DNA of 64,000 nucleotides from Actinomadura syzygii (GTDB taxonomy: Bacteria > Actinomycetota > Actinomycetes > Streptosporangiales > Streptosporangiaceae), in NCBI RefSeq assembly GCF_008085905.1, contig NZ_VSFF01000013.1, positions 62,001 to 126,000 of the forward strand. The letters are read 5' to 3'. Below, one piece after another: positions 8,070 through 16,210 of this stretch (position 1 is the first letter of the stretch; each line of letters opens with the position of its first letter). Under the pieces are notes generated by a model. That model was not told the origin of the DNA, did no database searches, and saw nothing but the letters and a program-made list of their open reading frames with translations. Made by a program: the position numbers and the translations under genes.

Positions 8070-10058
8070 TCAGTCCAAGGTCCACATGCACGCCACCTCG
8101 TCTCCGGTGGCGGCCAGGACTTTGCCGTCAGGGCTGAACGCCACCGAGTAGGAGTACTGCTTGAACCGTCCTTTGAGGGTCACGATGCTGCGTCCGGTGG
8201 ACACTTCCCACAGGCGGACCGTCTTGTCTCCGCTCGCGCTGGCCAGGGTCAGGCCGTCCGGGCTGAACATCACCGACTTGACGGCTTCGGTGTGGCCTCG
8301 GAGGGTGGCGGTTGGACGGCCGGTGGCGACGTCCCACAGCCGGACCGTCTTGTCGTCCCCGGCGGTGGCGACGCTCCTGCCGTCAGGGCTGAACGCCACG
8401 GAGAACACGATGCCCTTGTGGCCTCGGAGGGTGGTCGTGGCGGCGCCGGTGCTCGCGTTCCACAGCCTTGCGGTGCCGTCAGCGCTGGTGGTGGCGAGGG
8501 TCCTGCCGTCCGGTGCGAACGCCACGGACTCCAAGAAGCTGGTGTGGCCGGTAAGCGTGGCGGTGGCGCCGGCGTCGGCCACGTTCCACAGCCGCACCGT
8601 CGCTTCACCGGCGGCCGTGGCCAGCGTCTTGCCGTCCGGGCTGAACGCCACCCCGTTGACCGAGTACTTCTGACCGGTGAGCGTGGCCGTGCTGCGCGCG
8701 GTCGCGACGTCCCACAGCATTGCCGCGTCCGAGCCGGTGGCCAGCGTCCTGCCGTCGGGGCTGAACGCCACGGACTGGACGATTCCGGCGTGACCGGTGA
8801 GAGTGGCGACAGGGCTGCCGGTGCTCGCGTCCCACAGCCGCGCCGTCTTGTCGCCGCTGCCGGTGGCCAGGGTCTTGCCGTCAGGGCTGAACGCCACCGA
8901 GGTCACCCATTCGGTGTGACCGGTGAGCGTCCGCGCGTAGGTCGCCGTCCTGACGACATGCGGACTCGGGGAGGACGGTTGGGTCCCCGTGCCGTGGCGG
9001 CCGGCGGTATCGGCCTGTCCAGCCGACGGCTCCGGCCACAAGGCCGCCGTCACGCCGGTACCGGCGGCGACGGCCGCGAGGGCTCCGAGGCCGCCGAACA
9101 GGACGGTCCGCCGAGACCATCGGCCGGGAGTGTCGGCCCGCTCCGCCGGGCGGGTGGGCTCGGTTGACGGCGAGCTCGGCAGCGTCGTTTCCACGGCGGG
9201 AGGCACCGCGACGGTGTCCTCGGGCGGCGCGGGGGCAGGCGGTGCTGGGGCCTGGAGTTCAGACAGGACTTGGGCCAGCGCCCGGCCGGTGGCCTCGGCG
9301 TCCGCGCGTTGGTCGGGGTCCTTGACCAGGAGCACGTCGAGGACGACGGTCAGCGGCCCGGCGTGCTCCGCCGGACGGGGCTCCCCCGTCAGGATCGCGG
9401 CGTACACCGCCGTCAGCGTCGGCCCGTCGAACGGAGGGACGCCCTCGACCGCCGCGTAGAGCGTCGCGCCCAGAGACCACAGGTCGCTGGCGGCCACGGG
9501 ACGGCCTTCGATCTGCTCGGGCGCCATGTAGCGCGGCGTGCCCATGGCCATGCCGGAGAGCGTCAGGACGGTGGCGTCGGCCATGCCCGCGATGCCGAAG
9601 TCGGTGATGACCGGACGGTCCCCGGCCAGCAGCACGTTGTCGGGTTTGAGGTCCCGGTGCAGGACACCGGCCGCGTGCGCCGCCGCCAGCGCGTCCGCCA
9701 TCGCCGTACCGATGCGCGCCGCCCGCTCGACGGGCAGCCGTCCGTGTCGCTGGATCTCGACGCCCAGCGACGTCCCGGACAGGAACTCCATCACGATCGC
9801 CGGTGCGCCCCGATGCTCGACCACGTCGTGGACGGTGATGATCCCCGGATGGTTGAGCCGGGCCGCGGCGCGGGCCTCGCGCATCATCCGGCCGATCAGC
9901 AGCTCGCGCTGCTCGTCCGCGACGCCCGGCGGGAGCAGGATCTCCTTGACGGCGACCTCGCGGTCGAGCACCTCGTCGCGACTGCGCCAGACCCGCCCCA
10001 TCCCGCCCTGACCGACCGGCTCGATCAACCGGTACCGACCACCTACCAGCAGGCCCAT
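8070..10058 (-). CDS. Ser/Thr protein kinase with C-terminal seven-bladed WD40 propeller
   Basis: This 662-residue membrane-anchored Hanks-type kinase has a glycine-rich loop GQGGMGRVW, VAVKEI as the catalytic Lys, HRDLKPDN as the catalytic loop, TDFGIAG as the Mg-binding DFG, and APE in YMAPEQ. A Pro-rich linker leads to one membrane helix (near FGGLGALAAVAAGTGVTAAL). Seven WD40 repeats follow, each with GH/GQ-type turns, VAFSPDGKTLA cores and LWD/LWN/MWT ends, enough for a closed propeller outside the membrane. ATG at 10058 was chosen because MGLLVGGRYRLIEPVG is the usual kinase start. Frames extending to 10109 add only an unrelated hydrophobic stretch. The gene stands alone and convergent with the RNHCP pair. 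Confidence 0.93.
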   Translation of the reverse strand: MGLLVGGRYRLIEPVGQGGMGRVWRSRDEVLDREVAVKEILLPPGVADEQRELLIGRMMREARAAARLNHPGIITVHDVVEHRGAPAIVMEFLSGTSLGVEIQRHGRLPVERAARIGTAMADALAAAHAAGVLHRDLKPDNVLLAGDRPVITDFGIAGMADATVLTLSGMAMGTPRYMAPEQIEGRPVAASDLWSLGATLYAAVEGVPPFDGPTLTAVYAAILTGEPRPAEHAGPLTVVLDVLLVKDPDQRADAEATGRALAQVLSELQAPAPPAPAPPEDTVAVPPAVETTLPSSPSTEPTRPAERADTPGRWSRRTVLFGGLGALAAVAAGTGVTAALWPEPSAGQADTAGRHGTGTQPSSPSPHVVRTATYARTLTGHTEWVTSVAFSPDGKTLATGSGDKTARLWDASTGSPVATLTGHAGIVQSVAFSPDGRTLATGSDAAMLWDVATARSTATLTGQKYSVNGVAFSPDGKTLATAAGEATVRLWNVADAGATATLTGHTSFLESVAFAPDGRTLATTSADGTARLWNASTGAATTTLRGHKGIVFSVAFSPDGRSVATAGDDKTVRLWDVATGRPTATLRGHTEAVKSVMFSPDGLTLASASGDKTVRLWEVSTGRSIVTLKGRFKQYSYSVAFSPDGKVLAATGDEVACMWTLD

Positions 10059-10172
10059 ACCCTCCGCCACGACCGCAACTGTAAAGCCGGGCAGTGCCAC
10101 GAGCAGCACATATCACCCCAACGCGACCAATATCGGCCTGACCTGCCCAGCAGAAAGAGACGAGACGGGTAT

Positions 10173-10264
10173 TGCGCCCGCGATAGCCGCACGGCATGCC
10201 ACTCGTCCGTCACTCTTAGTGATGGCGTGACTGGCGGTAAGGGGGTGCGATTCCCACGGGCGCG
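10173..10264 (+). ncRNA. tRNA-like or structured leader RNA upstream of the cis-prenyltransferases
   Basis: A 7-bp terminal helix (10173-10179 with 10258-10264, one G-T pair) encloses two arms. An anticodon-like arm has stem CGTCA/TGATG and a 7-base loop CTCTTAG (10213-10219, CTT centre). A T-arm-like hairpin at 10241-10257 has loop TGCGATT. The D region is too long (25 bases), the T loop has G where T is expected, and one T-stem pair is mismatched. It is therefore not a normal tRNA. It may be a decayed tRNA or simply a folded 5' leader of the downstream operon. Confidence 0.25.
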
Positions 10265-10277
10265 CTAGATGGCAGGA

Positions 10278-10327
10278 ATAGCAGCCATTTCCTAGCCTCG
10301 TACAAGGCGGCTATCTACGGTGCGTAG
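10278..10327 (+). promoter_or_regulatory. Twin leader hairpins just before the cis-prenyltransferase start
   Basis: Hairpin one pairs ATAGC-A-GCC (10278-10286) with GGC-G-GCTAT (10306-10314), with one mismatch. Hairpin two is CTACG-GTG-CGTAG (10315-10327), directly abutting it. The ribosome binding site GGAGG follows at 10335-10339. The placement suggests control of translation of the first cis-prenyltransferase, which is inference. Confidence 0.5.
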
Positions 10328-10343
10328 CCAACCTGGAGGTCGT

Positions 10344-11444
10344 ATGGCGTCGTCCACCCTCCCCGGACACGTCGTCGTCATCATGGACGGCGGAACCCAC
10401 TGGGCCAGCTACCGCGGCCTGGATTTCTCGCCCGTCTCCGTGCCGGCGGACCCGGCGTTGCGGGCGGTGATCGACGCGGCCCTCCAACAGCGCGTGCCCT
10501 TCCTGACGCTGGTCCCGCCGCCCGAGGCGGTACGGGACGCGGCATGGATGCTGGTCGACCCCCTGCTGAACGGTCTCGGCGCGCGACGCCTGCACCACCG
10601 AGGCGTGCGGATCAGGACGCTGGGCGACACGTCCGGGCTTCCCGAGGAGACGGCCGCGCGGCTCGTCCAGGCCGGTGCGCTCCCGGCCGGAGACACCGCG
10701 CTGCACCTGACCGTCGCCGTCGATCACGACGGCCGCTCCGAGCTGCTGGACGCCGTCCGCGCCCTGCTCGCCACCGGACGCGGCGACAGGTCCGGCGACA
10801 GCGAGGGCGGGCCTGTCACCTCCGACGCCGTCCACCGCCGATTGCACGGTGACGACGGCCTGCCCGAGGTCGACCTCGTGATCCGGACCGGTGGCCGGCA
10901 CCGCCTGTCGCACGTGCTGCCCTGGCATTGCGCCGACGCCGAGCTGATCTTCCTGGACGTGTTGTGGCCCGACTTCACCACCGAGCATTTCCGGCGCGCC
11001 TTGGAGCTTTATGACCTGCGCCAACGGTGCGAGGAAGACCTCCATCACGAGGACGCGCCCCACCTCGGCGTACCGGACCTGACGCCGTTCGAGGCCGACC
11101 TGCATGATGGCGATCCGATGCGCGCGGCCGTCACCGGAGACAGGCGCCGACTCGTCCCGTCCCTGGTCGGTGTCGGGGGGCTGGTGACGCTGCCCGTCAC
11201 GGTCACGGTGCATCTGGGCGGCAACCTGGTGGACAACCTGCACGACACGGCCCGGTTCGCCAAGGCCCGCCTGGCCCGTGCCCTGCTCGGGGAGCCGCTC
11301 GGCACGACGGCGGAACACGTCCCGATGCCCGGCGACCTGGCAGGTCCGATCCTCGATGCGGGGTGCGGACATCCCTGGGCGACGGCGCCCGAAACCGTGA
11401 CGGACGCGGGACCGGGCGAACCGTCTGGTCGGCCGGGGCCGTGA
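10344..11444 (+). CDS. Degenerate cis-prenyltransferase (UppS-like) paralogue, probable non-catalytic subunit
   Basis: The 366-residue protein aligns through its length with undecaprenyl-diphosphate synthase. It keeps D15 of the MDG motif but reads MDGGTHW where MDGNGRW is expected. Using E. coli UppS as reference, the equivalents of N28, R30, R39 and H43 are G17, H19, F28 and S32, and the ENWxR segment is replaced by PPPEAVR. The C-terminal isopentenyl-diphosphate side is preserved: IRTGG-RHRLS, then AELIFLDVLWPDF (R194, R200, S202 and E213 equivalents). A roughly 110-residue C-terminal extension shares hydrophobic pattern with the next gene. ATG 10344 follows GGAGG. Loss of the allylic site with retention of the other side suggests an NgBR-like partner for the intact paralogue at 11451. 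This is inference. Confidence 0.85.
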   Translation: MASSTLPGHVVVIMDGGTHWASYRGLDFSPVSVPADPALRAVIDAALQQRVPFLTLVPPPEAVRDAAWMLVDPLLNGLGARRLHHRGVRIRTLGDTSGLPEETAARLVQAGALPAGDTALHLTVAVDHDGRSELLDAVRALLATGRGDRSGDSEGGPVTSDAVHRRLHGDDGLPEVDLVIRTGGRHRLSHVLPWHCADAELIFLDVLWPDFTTEHFRRALELYDLRQRCEEDLHHEDAPHLGVPDLTPFEADLHDGDPMRAAVTGDRRRLVPSLVGVGGLVTLPVTVTVHLGGNLVDNLHDTARFAKARLARALLGEPLGTTAEHVPMPGDLAGPILDAGCGHPWATAPETVTDAGPGEPSGRPGP

Positions 11445-11450
11445 GGACAG

Positions 11451-12323
11451 ATGGCGTCAGCGAACTCCGTCCGGCACGTGGCCTGCATCATGGACGGCAA
11501 CGGCCGCTGGGCCATGAACCGCGGATTGGAGCGCATTCACGGACACCTGGCCTCCATGCCCGCGTTGGAAGCGGTCGTGGACGCCGCGCTCGCCGAGGGC
11601 GTGCCGTGGCTGACGCTCTTCGCCCTCGCCACGGAGAACTGGTCGCGTCCGGCGGGCGAGGTCGGATTCCTGATGAGCACTCTGGCCAACAGGATCATCG
11701 ACAACAGCCTGTCCCGCTTTCACGCCAAGGGGGTACGGGTGCGGATGCTGGGCGCGCTGGAAGGCCGCCTTTCCGACGACATGGCGGCGAAGATCCGGCA
11801 CGCCGAGGAGATCACCCGCGACAACGACGGGCTGAATCTGACAATGGCCGTCGGCTACGACGGCCGCGACGACCTGGTGCACGCCGCCCGCGCGCTGGCC
11901 GCCGCCGGAATCCCGCCCGACGACATCACCACCGAGGTGTTCGCCCGGCACCTCCAGGACCCTGACCTGCCCGACGTGGACCTGCTGATCCGCTCGGGCG
12001 GCGAGCAGCGGTTGTCGGACTTCCCGCTCTGGCACTGCGCCCACGCCGAACTGGTGTTCCTGGACGTCCTCTGGCCCGACTTCCGCGCCGAGCATTTCCG
12101 GCACGCCCTGCGGATCCACCACCAGCGGCAGCACCGCTTCGGCAGCCTCGCCGCCGCCCCGGCCGCCCCCGCCGGCGGCGGCACGATCGTTCCCAAGGTG
12201 ATCACCCTGCCCGGCGTCATGGCCCTCCACCTGACCGGCGGCCTGCTGGGTACGGTCCGCGGCACGATGCGCGCCGCCGCCACCCACCTGGGCGCCACCC
12301 CACCGGACAGCCCGCCCCGCTGA
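11451..12323 (+). CDS. cis-Prenyltransferase (isoprenyl transferase, UppS family)
   Basis: This is a 290-residue enzyme with the full Z-prenyltransferase motif set: IMDGNGRWA (D15, N17, R19), R28 and H32 in RIHGH, ALATENWSRP, GYDGRDDLV, IRSGGEQRLSDFPLW and AELVFLDVLWPDF. The family condenses isopentenyl diphosphate onto an allylic primer to make Z-polyprenyl diphosphates used as glycan carriers or secondary-metabolite precursors. The usual YGGR is replaced by YDGR. A C-terminal extension (PGVMALHLTGGLLGTVRG) is unusual for UppS and is shared in pattern with the upstream paralogue. It lies 6 bases downstream of that gene, and a terminator follows. Confidence 0.9.
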   Translation: MASANSVRHVACIMDGNGRWAMNRGLERIHGHLASMPALEAVVDAALAEGVPWLTLFALATENWSRPAGEVGFLMSTLANRIIDNSLSRFHAKGVRVRMLGALEGRLSDDMAAKIRHAEEITRDNDGLNLTMAVGYDGRDDLVHAARALAAAGIPPDDITTEVFARHLQDPDLPDVDLLIRSGGEQRLSDFPLWHCAHAELVFLDVLWPDFRAEHFRHALRIHHQRQHRFGSLAAAPAAPAGGGTIVPKVITLPGVMALHLTGGLLGTVRGTMRAAATHLGATPPDSPPR

Positions 12324-12325
12324 CA

Positions 12326-12346
12326 CCCGGGCGGCTGACGCCCGGG
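12326..12346. terminator. Terminator between cis-prenyltransferase and sensor kinase
   Basis: An 8-bp perfect stem CCCGGGCG/CGCCCGGG with loop GCTGA lies 2 bases after the cis-prenyltransferase stop and ahead of the convergent kinase end. It is likely used in both directions. Confidence 0.75.
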
Positions 12347-12358
12347 CGCGCTTCTCAG

Positions 12359-13792
12359 CTACCTCCTCATCTTCACCGAATGAGCGAGGGTGACTCGGAA
12401 GATCGTGTGGTCGTCGGTTATCAGTTCGGCGTGGCCGTTGTGGGCGGTGGCGACTGCTTGGACGATGGCGAGGCCGAGGCCGGTGCTGCCTGATGTGCGT
12501 GAGCGGCCTTGGTCGGCGCGGACGAAGCGGTGGAAGACCTCGTCGCGTAGTTCTGCGGGGACGCCTGGGCCGTCGTCTTCGACGTCGAGGACGACGTCGT
12601 TCCCGGTGAGGGTGAGTCTGGCGGTGACGTGTGTTCCGGGGGGTGTGTGGGCGCGGGCGTTGGCGAGCAGGTTGGCGACCACTTGGTGGAGGCTGCGGGC
12701 GTCGCCGGTGACGATGACCGGTTGTTCGGGCAGGACCAGTTCCCAGCGGTGTTCGGGACCGGCGGCGCGGGCGTCGGCGGTGGCGTCCAGGACGATCCGG
12801 GTCAGGTCGACCGGGCGGGTGTCCAGGGGGCGGCCGGCGTCGAGGCGGGCCAGCAGGAGCAGGTCGTCGACGAGTTCGGCCATCCGGACCGATTCGGCCT
12901 CGATGCGTCCGAGCGCCCGGGTCACGTCGGGTGGGACGGGTTCGGCGGTGCGCAGGGCCAGTTCGGCGTGGCCGCGGATCGCGGCGACCGGTGTGCGCAG
13001 TTCGTGGCTGGCGTCGGCGGCGAAGCGGCGCAGCCGTTCCTCGCTGGCCTGCCGCCGGGCCAGGGCGTTCTCCACGTGGCCGAGCATCCGGTTCAGGGCG
13101 GCGCCGACCCGTCCGACCTCGGTGCGCGGGTCGGTGTCGGGGACGCGCTCGGGCATCGCCACCTGCCCGCTGGCCAGCGGGCGCTCGGTGATCCGGGACG
13201 CGGTCGCCGCGACCCGCCGCAACGGGCGCAACGTCAACCGGACCATCACCGCGCCCGCGATCGCGGCGGCGGCGAGCACGGCCGCGAACACCACGACCTC
13301 GACCAGCACGACGCGGTGCAGCGTGTCCTCGGCGGGCCGCAGCGGCAGGCCCGTGACCAGGACGTCGCCGTCGGCGCCCGGCACCGCCACCACCCGGTAC
13401 TCGCACAGGGCCGTCAGGGAGAGGGAGCGTCCCCGGCCGTCGGGGGGCAGGTCGGCGAGGGCGCGGCGGTCGGCGGGGGTGAGGGGCACCGGCTCGTCGG
13501 AGTCGCCGCGGACGACCGCCGCCTGCGTCACCGCCCCTGCGAACAGCCGCGCGCCGAACGTCCCCGACGCCTGGCCGCGGGTGTCGGGACCGTTGCCGGT
13601 GTCCCTCGGCCAGTTGTGCTCCAGGCTCGCCGGGAACCGGCCGCCGGACGCGGTGAGCTGGTCGTCCAGCCGTCCGACCAGGAACCGGGCGAGCGCGGTG
13701 GTGGTCGCGATCCCGACCGCGAGGCAGCTCAACGCCAGCAGCAGGACGAGCCCGGCGGTGAGCCGCGCCCACAGCGACCGCGGACCCTTCAC
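12359..13792 (-). CDS. Sensor histidine kinase, OmpR-type two-component system
   Basis: The 477-residue kinase has an N-terminal membrane helix (about 9-35), an extracellular loop, a second membrane helix (about 160-185), HAMP (LRPLRRVAATASRI), HisKA with H box FAADASHELRTPVAAIRGH, and HATPase with N box VVANLLANARAHTP, DDGPGVP, and a G2 region STGLGLAIV. This is the classical EnvZ/TcrY-like layout common in actinomycetes. The GTG start at 13792 overlaps the response regulator stop in GTGA fashion, so kinase and regulator are co-translated. The sensed signal is unknown. Confidence 0.93.
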   Translation of the reverse strand: MKGPRSLWARLTAGLVLLLALSCLAVGIATTTALARFLVGRLDDQLTASGGRFPASLEHNWPRDTGNGPDTRGQASGTFGARLFAGAVTQAAVVRGDSDEPVPLTPADRRALADLPPDGRGRSLSLTALCEYRVVAVPGADGDVLVTGLPLRPAEDTLHRVVLVEVVVFAAVLAAAAIAGAVMVRLTLRPLRRVAATASRITERPLASGQVAMPERVPDTDPRTEVGRVGAALNRMLGHVENALARRQASEERLRRFAADASHELRTPVAAIRGHAELALRTAEPVPPDVTRALGRIEAESVRMAELVDDLLLLARLDAGRPLDTRPVDLTRIVLDATADARAAGPEHRWELVLPEQPVIVTGDARSLHQVVANLLANARAHTPPGTHVTARLTLTGNDVVLDVEDDGPGVPAELRDEVFHRFVRADQGRSRTSGSTGLGLAIVQAVATAHNGHAELITDDHTIFRVTLAHSVKMRR

Positions 13793-14547
13793 CGAGTCTC
13801 CGCCTTCAGGACGTACCCGATACCACGGACGGTGTGAATCATGGGTGGGCGGCCTGCGTCGATCTTCTTGCGCAGGTAGCTGATGTACAGCTCGACGACG
13901 TGGGCCTGGCCGCCGAAGTCGTAGTTCCAGACCCGGTCGAGGATCTGCGCCTTGCTCAGCACCCGGCGCGGGTTGCGCATCAGGAGCCGCAGCAACTCGA
14001 ACTCGGTCGGGGTGAGTTCGACGGGACGGCCGTCGCGGGTCACCTCCCGCGCGTCCTCGTCCATGGTGAGCGCGCCGACCGTGATGAGGCGCGCGGCGTC
14101 GGCCCGGCGGGTCATGCCCGCGCGGCGGAGCAGTCCGTGCAGCCTGGCCAGCACCTCCTCCAGGCTGAACGGCTTGGTGACGTAGTCGTCGCCGCCCGCC
14201 GTCAGCCCGGCGACGCGGTCCTCGACGGCGTCACGGGCGGTGAGGAACAGGACGCACACGTCCGGCGCGCCCGCGCGGAGGCGGTGCAGGACACGCAGGC
14301 CGTCGATGTCGGGGAGCATCACGTCCAAGACGACGGCGTCCGGGCGGAAGTCGGCCGCGACGGCGAGCGCCTCGGCGCCGTCCGCGGCGGTGCGGACCGT
14401 CCAGCCCTCCAGCGCCAGCGCGCGGGACAGCACCTCCGCCAAGTCGGGCTCGTCGTCCACGACGAGGACCCGGACGGACGTGCCGTCGGCTCTTCGAAGG
14501 CCCGTGGCTTCGGGATCAGCATTGGTCATGGTGCCGCCAGCATTCAC
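13789..14547 (-). CDS. OmpR/PhoB-family response regulator
   Basis: This is a 252-residue regulator. Receiver residues include VVDDEPD, the phosphoacceptor in VVLDVMLPDIDG, LTARD and VTKPFSLEE. The winged-helix effector has ELTPTEFELLRLLMRNPRRVLSK, YISYLRKKID and HTVRGIGYVL. GTG at 14547 was selected because GGAG lies 7 bases upstream; the ATG at 14529 lacks one. It is the first gene of the two-gene operon with the kinase at 12359. The 445-base region upstream probably holds its promoter. Confidence 0.94.
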   Translation of the reverse strand: MNAGGTMTNADPEATGLRRADGTSVRVLVVDDEPDLAEVLSRALALEGWTVRTAADGAEALAVAADFRPDAVVLDVMLPDIDGLRVLHRLRAGAPDVCVLFLTARDAVEDRVAGLTAGGDDYVTKPFSLEEVLARLHGLLRRAGMTRRADAARLITVGALTMDEDAREVTRDGRPVELTPTEFELLRLLMRNPRRVLSKAQILDRVWNYDFGGQAHVVELYISYLRKKIDAGRPPMIHTVRGIGYVLKAETR

Positions 14548-14992
14548 CGCTCATCTCCGTGTTTTCTCAGAAAAGGCGCTGAGGGTCCACCGACCGGACG
14601 GTCTGGCGCCGCGCCGCGAGCCGGACCACCGCCGTTCAGACCCAGGACGGCCTGGTCCGTGGTGGAGACATTCAGAGAGTTCTCATAGGAACCGTCCCTT
14701 GCGGCTTGGGAAAACGCGAAATACCGGTTCGGCGGGACGGCCTTCTCGCAGGTGGGCGGCTGTGGTGGGCGGGGAGTTCACCTTGTTCGACCTGAGTGAT
14801 GCGGTCTCCGGCGCGGGACGGGCGATCGACGCGGACGCCGTCCAAAACGACCGGCCAGCTCACTCGACATGAGCGAACGACCATTTACTCCAGTACACCG
14901 GGCGGAACGGTCGCGACGCTTGCCAGGAAAGGGAACAGATAGGAAACTTCGCAGTCGAATGGCCCGTCAGCTCCCCGCCCCAAGGAACTCCC
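14548..14992. other. Intergenic region between divergent response regulator and DoxX genes
   Basis: I see no supported gene here. CGGACCA (14622-14628) and TGGTCCG (14653-14659) form an inverted repeat that could be a regulator site. A short forward frame near 14765-14872 (VVGGEFTLFDLSDAVSG) has decent codon bias but no ribosome binding site. The 60 bases before DoxX are purine-rich and less GC-rich, consistent with a promoter. Confidence 0.5.
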
Positions 14993-15514
14993 ATGTCCCT
15001 CGAAACCCCCCTGCGCCCGTCGTCCTCCCTGGACTCGAAGCATCCCGCCCGTTATGCGCTCGCCGCCGGACGGATCTTCCTCGGCTGGACATTCCTCTGG
15101 GCCTTCGTCGACAAGCTCTTCGGTCTCGGCAAGCCGACCGAGAAAGGCTGGCTCGACGGCGTCTCACCGTCCAAGGGCTTTCTCAGCCACACCGAAGGCC
15201 CGTTCAAAGACCTCTTCCACGCGATGGCCGGAAAGGTCTGGGTCGACGCCCTGTTCATGTTCGGACTCGGCGGGCTCGGCATAGCGCTGCTCCTCGGCAT
15301 CTGCCTGCGCATCGCCGCGGCCGGTGGAACGCTCCTGCTCCTCATGCTGGCGGCCGCGTCCCTCTGGCCGGACACCAACCCCTTCATGGACATGCACTGG
15401 ATCTACGCCGCGCTCCTGGTCGCCGTCGCGCTCGCCGACAACGGCACCACCCTCGGCCTCGGACGGGCCTGGGCGCGGCTGCCGATCGTCCGCGACTACC
15501 CCGTCCTCCGCTGA
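14993..15514 (+). CDS. DoxX-family integral membrane protein
   Basis: This is a 173-residue protein with four predicted membrane segments: around AAGRIFLGWTFLWAFVDKLF, FMFGLGGLGIALLLGICLRI, GTLLLLMLAAASLW and WIYAALLVAVALAD. It has the DoxX-like pattern of RIFLGWTFLWAFVDK near the N-terminus. DoxX proteins are membrane proteins linked in some bacteria to thiol and redox homeostasis, and the biochemical role here is unknown. ATG 14993 has AAGGA upstream. It is a single-gene unit ending at a strong terminator. Confidence 0.85.
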   Translation: MSLETPLRPSSSLDSKHPARYALAAGRIFLGWTFLWAFVDKLFGLGKPTEKGWLDGVSPSKGFLSHTEGPFKDLFHAMAGKVWVDALFMFGLGGLGIALLLGICLRIAAAGGTLLLLMLAAASLWPDTNPFMDMHWIYAALLVAVALADNGTTLGLGRAWARLPIVRDYPVLR

Positions 15515-15526
15515 CCGACCGACCCG

Positions 15527-15561
15527 GGCCGCGGCGGGCGAGCACGCCGCCCGCCGCGGCC
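15527..15561. terminator. Strong shared terminator of DoxX and the convergent SDR gene
   Basis: A perfect 14-bp stem (15527-15540 with 15548-15561, GGCCGCGGCGGGCG and its complement) encloses a 7-base AGCACGC loop. It lies between two convergent stops and is followed by CTTCC. Confidence 0.85.
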
Positions 15562-15577
15562 TTCCGGCCTCAATTCG

Positions 15578-16162
15578 TCACGGGACGATCGTCAGACCTT
15601 GCGCGGATCCTTCGATCGCCTCGACATAGGCATTGGCCACATCGGCGACCGGGGTGCCATTCGAGGCTTCCATGCCGAGACCTTCCAGCGTTTCACGGAT
15701 CCAGCCCGGACTGATCACATTGATGCGCAGCCCGCGCGGAAGTTCAGCGGCGGCATTGCGGACGAAACCGTCCAATCCCGCATTGACCAGGGCGCCCAGC
15801 GAACCGCCATTCAGCGGGGCGGCGAAGGTGCCGCCCGTGAGCACGATCGAGCCTCCGTCGCGCAGATGATGCAGCGCCCGTCGGGCCAAAGCGACCTGCC
15901 CCAGCAGTTTTCCCTGCAATCCCTGGGCGAACTCGTGATCGGTCACCGTCTCCAATGACACCAGCGGCCCGCTGGCCGCGCAGCAGATCACGCCATCGGG
16001 GTCGGGTACTGCTGCGAACAGGGCGTCCAGGGAACTCGGGTCCTCCAAGTCAACGGCGACCGGCCCGCGTCGGGACGCTCGAACCACCTCATGGGCTGGT
16101 TCGAGCGCACTCACCACCGCGCGTCCGACCGTTCCGGTCGCTCCAACGACGATCACCTTCAT
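15578..16162 (-). CDS. Short-chain dehydrogenase-like protein lacking the YxxxK pair
   Basis: The 194-residue Rossmann protein has the NAD(P)-binding loop GATGTVG at 7-13, an acidic turn VAVDLEDP, and CAASG in place of the NNAG motif. Conserved segments VLTGGTFAAP, LRINVISPGWI and a C-terminal VEGSAQG-type ending follow. Where classical SDRs carry YxxxK, this reads GALVNAGLDGFVRNAA, so the catalytic Tyr-Lys pair is missing. A subgroup of short SDR-like proteins has this VN-A pattern, so it may be a genuine family trait rather than decay. The gene is convergent with DoxX and 48 bases upstream of the pseudoprotease gene stop. Confidence 0.85.
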   Translation of the reverse strand: MKVIVVGATGTVGRAVVSALEPAHEVVRASRRGPVAVDLEDPSSLDALFAAVPDPDGVICCAASGPLVSLETVTDHEFAQGLQGKLLGQVALARRALHHLRDGGSIVLTGGTFAAPLNGGSLGALVNAGLDGFVRNAAAELPRGLRINVISPGWIRETLEGLGMEASNGTPVADVANAYVEAIEGSAQGLTIVP

Positions 16163-16210
16163 GCTCGCAAGGATGCCATTGGCGTCCCGGCGAGCCGCAG
16201 CGGGAAGCCC

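Noticed and set aside
10173..10264. Calling a tRNA-Lys(CTT) gene
   Set aside because: The D region is about 25 bases, T55 is replaced by G, and one T-stem pair is missing. Only the acceptor-like stem and the anticodon-like arm fit, so it is reported as tRNA-like at low confidence.
11457..13772. 771-residue reverse frame through the cis-prenyltransferase and kinase genes
   Set aside because: It is low-complexity Arg/Pro/Gly sequence and a shadow of the two genes.
14765..14872. 36-codon ORF with fair codon bias before DoxX, considered as a RiPP precursor
   Set aside because: There is no modification gene nearby, no ribosome site and no core-peptide features.
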